Made by a program: the position numbers and the translations under genes. The notes beneath the pieces were generated by a model that was given only the letters and a program-made list of their open reading frames with translations, made no database searches and was not told where the DNA came from. This document shows positions 29,437 through 32,026 of a stretch of 32,026 nt of DNA, in pieces (within the stretch, counting starts at the first letter, position 1; every line of letters starts with the position of its first letter). Origin of the DNA: Azoarcus sp. (GTDB lineage: Bacteria; Pseudomonadota; Gammaproteobacteria; Burkholderiales; Rhodocyclaceae); assembly GCA_013911595.1 (NCBI GenBank), contig JACESY010000016.1, positions 1-32,026 on the forward strand, given 5' to 3'.

Positions 29437-30840
29437 ATGCACGCACACACCCCGAAATCCGCGACGCCGCCCCTGTCGCGCACCCTGCGCGGCACGGCCG
29501 CCGCCCTCGGCATGGCGTTGGCGGCGCTGACCACGCCAGCCGCGGCCTTGGGCGATATCGAGAAGCCCGACCTGAAGTTCGGCTTCATCAAGCTCACCGA
29601 CATGGTGCCGCTCGCGGTCGCCTACGAGAAACACTACTTCGAGGACGAAGGCCTGTTCGTGACGCTCGAGGCCCAGGCCAACTGGAAGGTCTTACTCGAC
29701 CGCACCATCTCCGGCGAACTCGATGGCGCACACATGCTGGCGGGGCAACCCATCGGTGCGACGATCGGTTTCGGCACCAAGGCACACATCGTCACCGCCT
29801 TCTCGATGGATCTGAACGGCAACGCCATGACGGTCTCGAACGACGTCTGGGCCGCGATGAAGCCCAACATCCCGCACAAGGACGGCAAGCCGGTACACCC
29901 GATCAAGGCCGACGCGCTCGCCCCGGTCGTCAAGACCTTCCGCGACGGCGGCACGCCGTTTCGCATGGGCATGGTCTTCCCGGTGTCCACGCACAACTAC
30001 GAGTTGCGTTACTGGCTCGCCGCCGGCGACATTCACCCCGGTTTCTATGCACCGGAACGCGGTGACACCACCGGCCAGATCGACGCCGACGTACTGCTGT
30101 CGGTGACCCCGCCGCCGCAGATGCCGGCCACGCTGGACGCCGGCACCATCCACGGCTACATGGTCGGCGAACCGTGGAACCAGCAGGCCGTGTTCCGCGG
30201 CATCGGCGTTCCGGTCATCACCGACTACGACATCCGAAACAACATCGCCGAGAAGGTCTTCGGTGTCACCGCCGAGTGGGCCGAGGCCAACCCCAACACC
30301 CATGTGGCCGTGGTCAAGGCACTGATCCGCGCGGGCAAGTGGCTGGACGAGGAGAACAACAAGAACCGCAAGGAGGCGGCAAAGATGATTTCGGCCGCGC
30401 AATACGTGGGGGCCGACTACGAGGTGATCGCCAACAGCATGACCGGCATCTTCGAATTCGAGAAGGGCGACAAGCGCGCCGCGCCCGACTACAACGTGTT
30501 CTTCCGCTACAACGCGACCTATCCGTACTACTCGGACGCAGTCTGGTATCTCACGCAGATGCGCCGCTGGGGCCAGATCGCCGAGCACAAGCCGGATAGC
30601 TGGTACCTCGAGACGGCAAAGAAGGTCTTCCGCCCCGACGTCTACCAGCAGGCCGCCGAGGAGCTGATCGCCGAAGGCAAGATGAGCGCCGCCGACTTCC
30701 CCGACTTCGCCACCGAAACCGGTTTCCGCAGCGTAGAGCACACCACCTTCATCGACGGCCTCGCCTTCGACGGCAAGCAGCCGAACGCCTACATCGATCA
30801 ATTCAAGATCGGCCTCAAGGGCAGCGAGAAAACCAAGTAA
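29437..30840 (+). CDS. nrtA: Nitrate ABC transporter substrate-binding protein (NrtA/CmpA family)
   Basis: [92 protein letters not shown]; signal peptide; ATG at 29437 with AGGAG upstream. Confidence 0.94.
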   Translation: MHAHTPKSATPPLSRTLRGTAAALGMALAALTTPAAALGDIEKPDLKFGFIKLTDMVPLAVAYEKHYFEDEGLFVTLEAQANWKVLLDRTISGELDGAHMLAGQPIGATIGFGTKAHIVTAFSMDLNGNAMTVSNDVWAAMKPNIPHKDGKPVHPIKADALAPVVKTFRDGGTPFRMGMVFPVSTHNYELRYWLAAGDIHPGFYAPERGDTTGQIDADVLLSVTPPPQMPATLDAGTIHGYMVGEPWNQQAVFRGIGVPVITDYDIRNNIAEKVFGVTAEWAEANPNTHVAVVKALIRAGKWLDEENNKNRKEAAKMISAAQYVGADYEVIANSMTGIFEFEKGDKRAAPDYNVFFRYNATYPYYSDAVWYLTQMRRWGQIAEHKPDSWYLETAKKVFRPDVYQQAAEELIAEGKMSAADFPDFATETGFRSVEHTTFIDGLAFDGKQPNAYIDQFKIGLKGSEKTK

Positions 30841-30900
30841 GTCATCGCGTGCGGGGCGCCGCGGGGCGTCCCGCTCGAGCAGATCCGAAGGAGTATCCCC

Positions 30901-31917
30901 ATGCTGACTCAAACAGCGAACCTATTCGGGAAGCTGGGCCTGACCTGGTTTGTCCCGTTCGTTCGACTCGCCGCAGGCGAGGATCCGCGCCAACAATTGC
31001 GTGAAATACTGGTACAGATCGGTATTCCGGTACTCGCGCTGGCGCTCTTCGTGGCGCTCTGGGGCGCGCTCGCCTCGGGCGTGCAGACCAGTCTGGGCGC
31101 CATTCCCGGACCGGCCCAGGTGCTGTCGGAAGCCCAGGGACTGATGGTCGAGCACGCCAACGAACGCGCGCGCGGCGAAGCCTTTCTCGAGCGTCAGCAG
31201 GCGCGCAACGCCGCCATCCTGGCCCAGAACCCGAACGCCGAAGTCACGGTTCGCGCCTATACCGGCAAGCCGACCTACATCGACCAGATCTTCACCAGCC
31301 TGTACACGGTGTTCACCGGCTTCGCACTGGCGACGCTGATCGCGGTGCCGCTGGGCATCCTGTGCGGGCTCTCGCGCACCTTCCAGATCGCACTCAACCC
31401 GCTGATCCAGATCTTCCGGCCGGTGTCGCCACTGGCCTGGCTGCCCATCGTCACCCTGGTCGTCAGCGCGGTGTATGTGTCGGCCGATCCGATGTTCGAG
31501 CGCAGCTTCGTCGTCTCGGCGATCACCGTGACGCTGTGCTCGATGTGGCCGACGCTGATCAACACGGCGGTGGGCGTGGCCTCGATCGACAAGGACCTGA
31601 TCAACGTCTCCAAGGTGTTGCGGCTCGATTGGTGGACCAAGGTCACCAAGATCGTGTTGCCGTCCTCGCTCGGGCTGATCTTCACCGGTCTGCGCCTGTC
31701 ACTCGGGGTGGGCTGGATGGTGTTGATCGCCGCCGAGATGCTGGCGCAGAACCCCGGGCTCGGGAAGTTCGTGTGGGACGAATTCCAGAACGGCAGCTCC
31801 AGCTCGCTGGGCCGAATCATGGTGGCGGTGTTCACGATCGGCATCGTCGGCTTCCTGCTCGACCGCGTCATGGCCACGCTGCAGCAGCTCGTCAGCTTCC
31901 GCACCGACAACACCTGA
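30901..31917 (+). CDS. nrtB: Nitrate ABC transporter permease (NrtB family)
   Basis: SLYTVFTGFALATLIAVPLGILCGLSRTFQIALNPLIQIFRPVSPLAWLPIVTLVV...GVGWMVLIAAEMLAQNPGLGKFVWDEFQNGS; 338 aa. Confidence 0.94.
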   Translation: MLTQTANLFGKLGLTWFVPFVRLAAGEDPRQQLREILVQIGIPVLALALFVALWGALASGVQTSLGAIPGPAQVLSEAQGLMVEHANERARGEAFLERQQARNAAILAQNPNAEVTVRAYTGKPTYIDQIFTSLYTVFTGFALATLIAVPLGILCGLSRTFQIALNPLIQIFRPVSPLAWLPIVTLVVSAVYVSADPMFERSFVVSAITVTLCSMWPTLINTAVGVASIDKDLINVSKVLRLDWWTKVTKIVLPSSLGLIFTGLRLSLGVGWMVLIAAEMLAQNPGLGKFVWDEFQNGSSSSLGRIMVAVFTIGIVGFLLDRVMATLQQLVSFRTDNT

Positions 31918-31930
31918 GGAGGATTGCATC

Positions 31931-32026
31931 ATGGCCCAACCCGCCCTCAAGAGCGCCCCGGAGACAGTTGTCGAAGCTCCGGCAGCCGTCCGGCGCAGCC
32001 CTTCCTCGAATTGCGCGGCGTATCCA
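31931..32026 (+). CDS. nrtC: Nitrate ABC transporter ATP-binding protein, N-terminus only; apparent frameshift near 31996
   Basis: ATG at 31931 after GGAGGATTGCATC reads MAQPALKSAPETVVEAPAAVRR...; the ABC-ATPase-like QPFLELRGVS lies in another frame from 31996. Confidence 0.5.
   Translation, partial: MAQPALKSAPETVVEAPAAVRRSPSSNCAAYP

Overview
GC-rich (probably betaproteobacterial, Rhodocyclales-like; inference) chromosomal window, almost fully coding. Left to right: truncated TamA/BamA-like N-terminus (-), putA (-), fbp (-), dadA-like (+), glycine-zipper protein (+), sspB/sspA/petC/petB/petA (-), recR/ybaB/dnaX (-), katG (+), cfa (+), ZIP-family transporter (+), 4.5S SRP RNA (-), a four-gene Mla/MCE lipid-transport operon (+), then a nitrate/nitrite assimilation locus (+): nirB, nirD, narK-type transporter, fused PP2C phosphatase/Ser-Thr kinase, nrtA, nrtB, truncated nrtC. 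The most interesting part is non-coding. nirB and nrtA each have a sigma-54 type promoter (GG-N10-GC), each is preceded by the same dyad TGCGCAC-N11-GTGCGCA, and each has a structured leader of about 190 nt. The nrtA leader has a perfect 17-bp terminator-like hairpin whose 5' arm overlaps an ANTAR-type hexaloop. The nirB leader has a 9-bp long-range pairing that excludes local hairpins. A fused phosphatase/kinase sits inside this locus. The start of nrtC at the right edge shows an apparent 1-nt frameshift. All calls were made by eye; no searches or folding programs were run.
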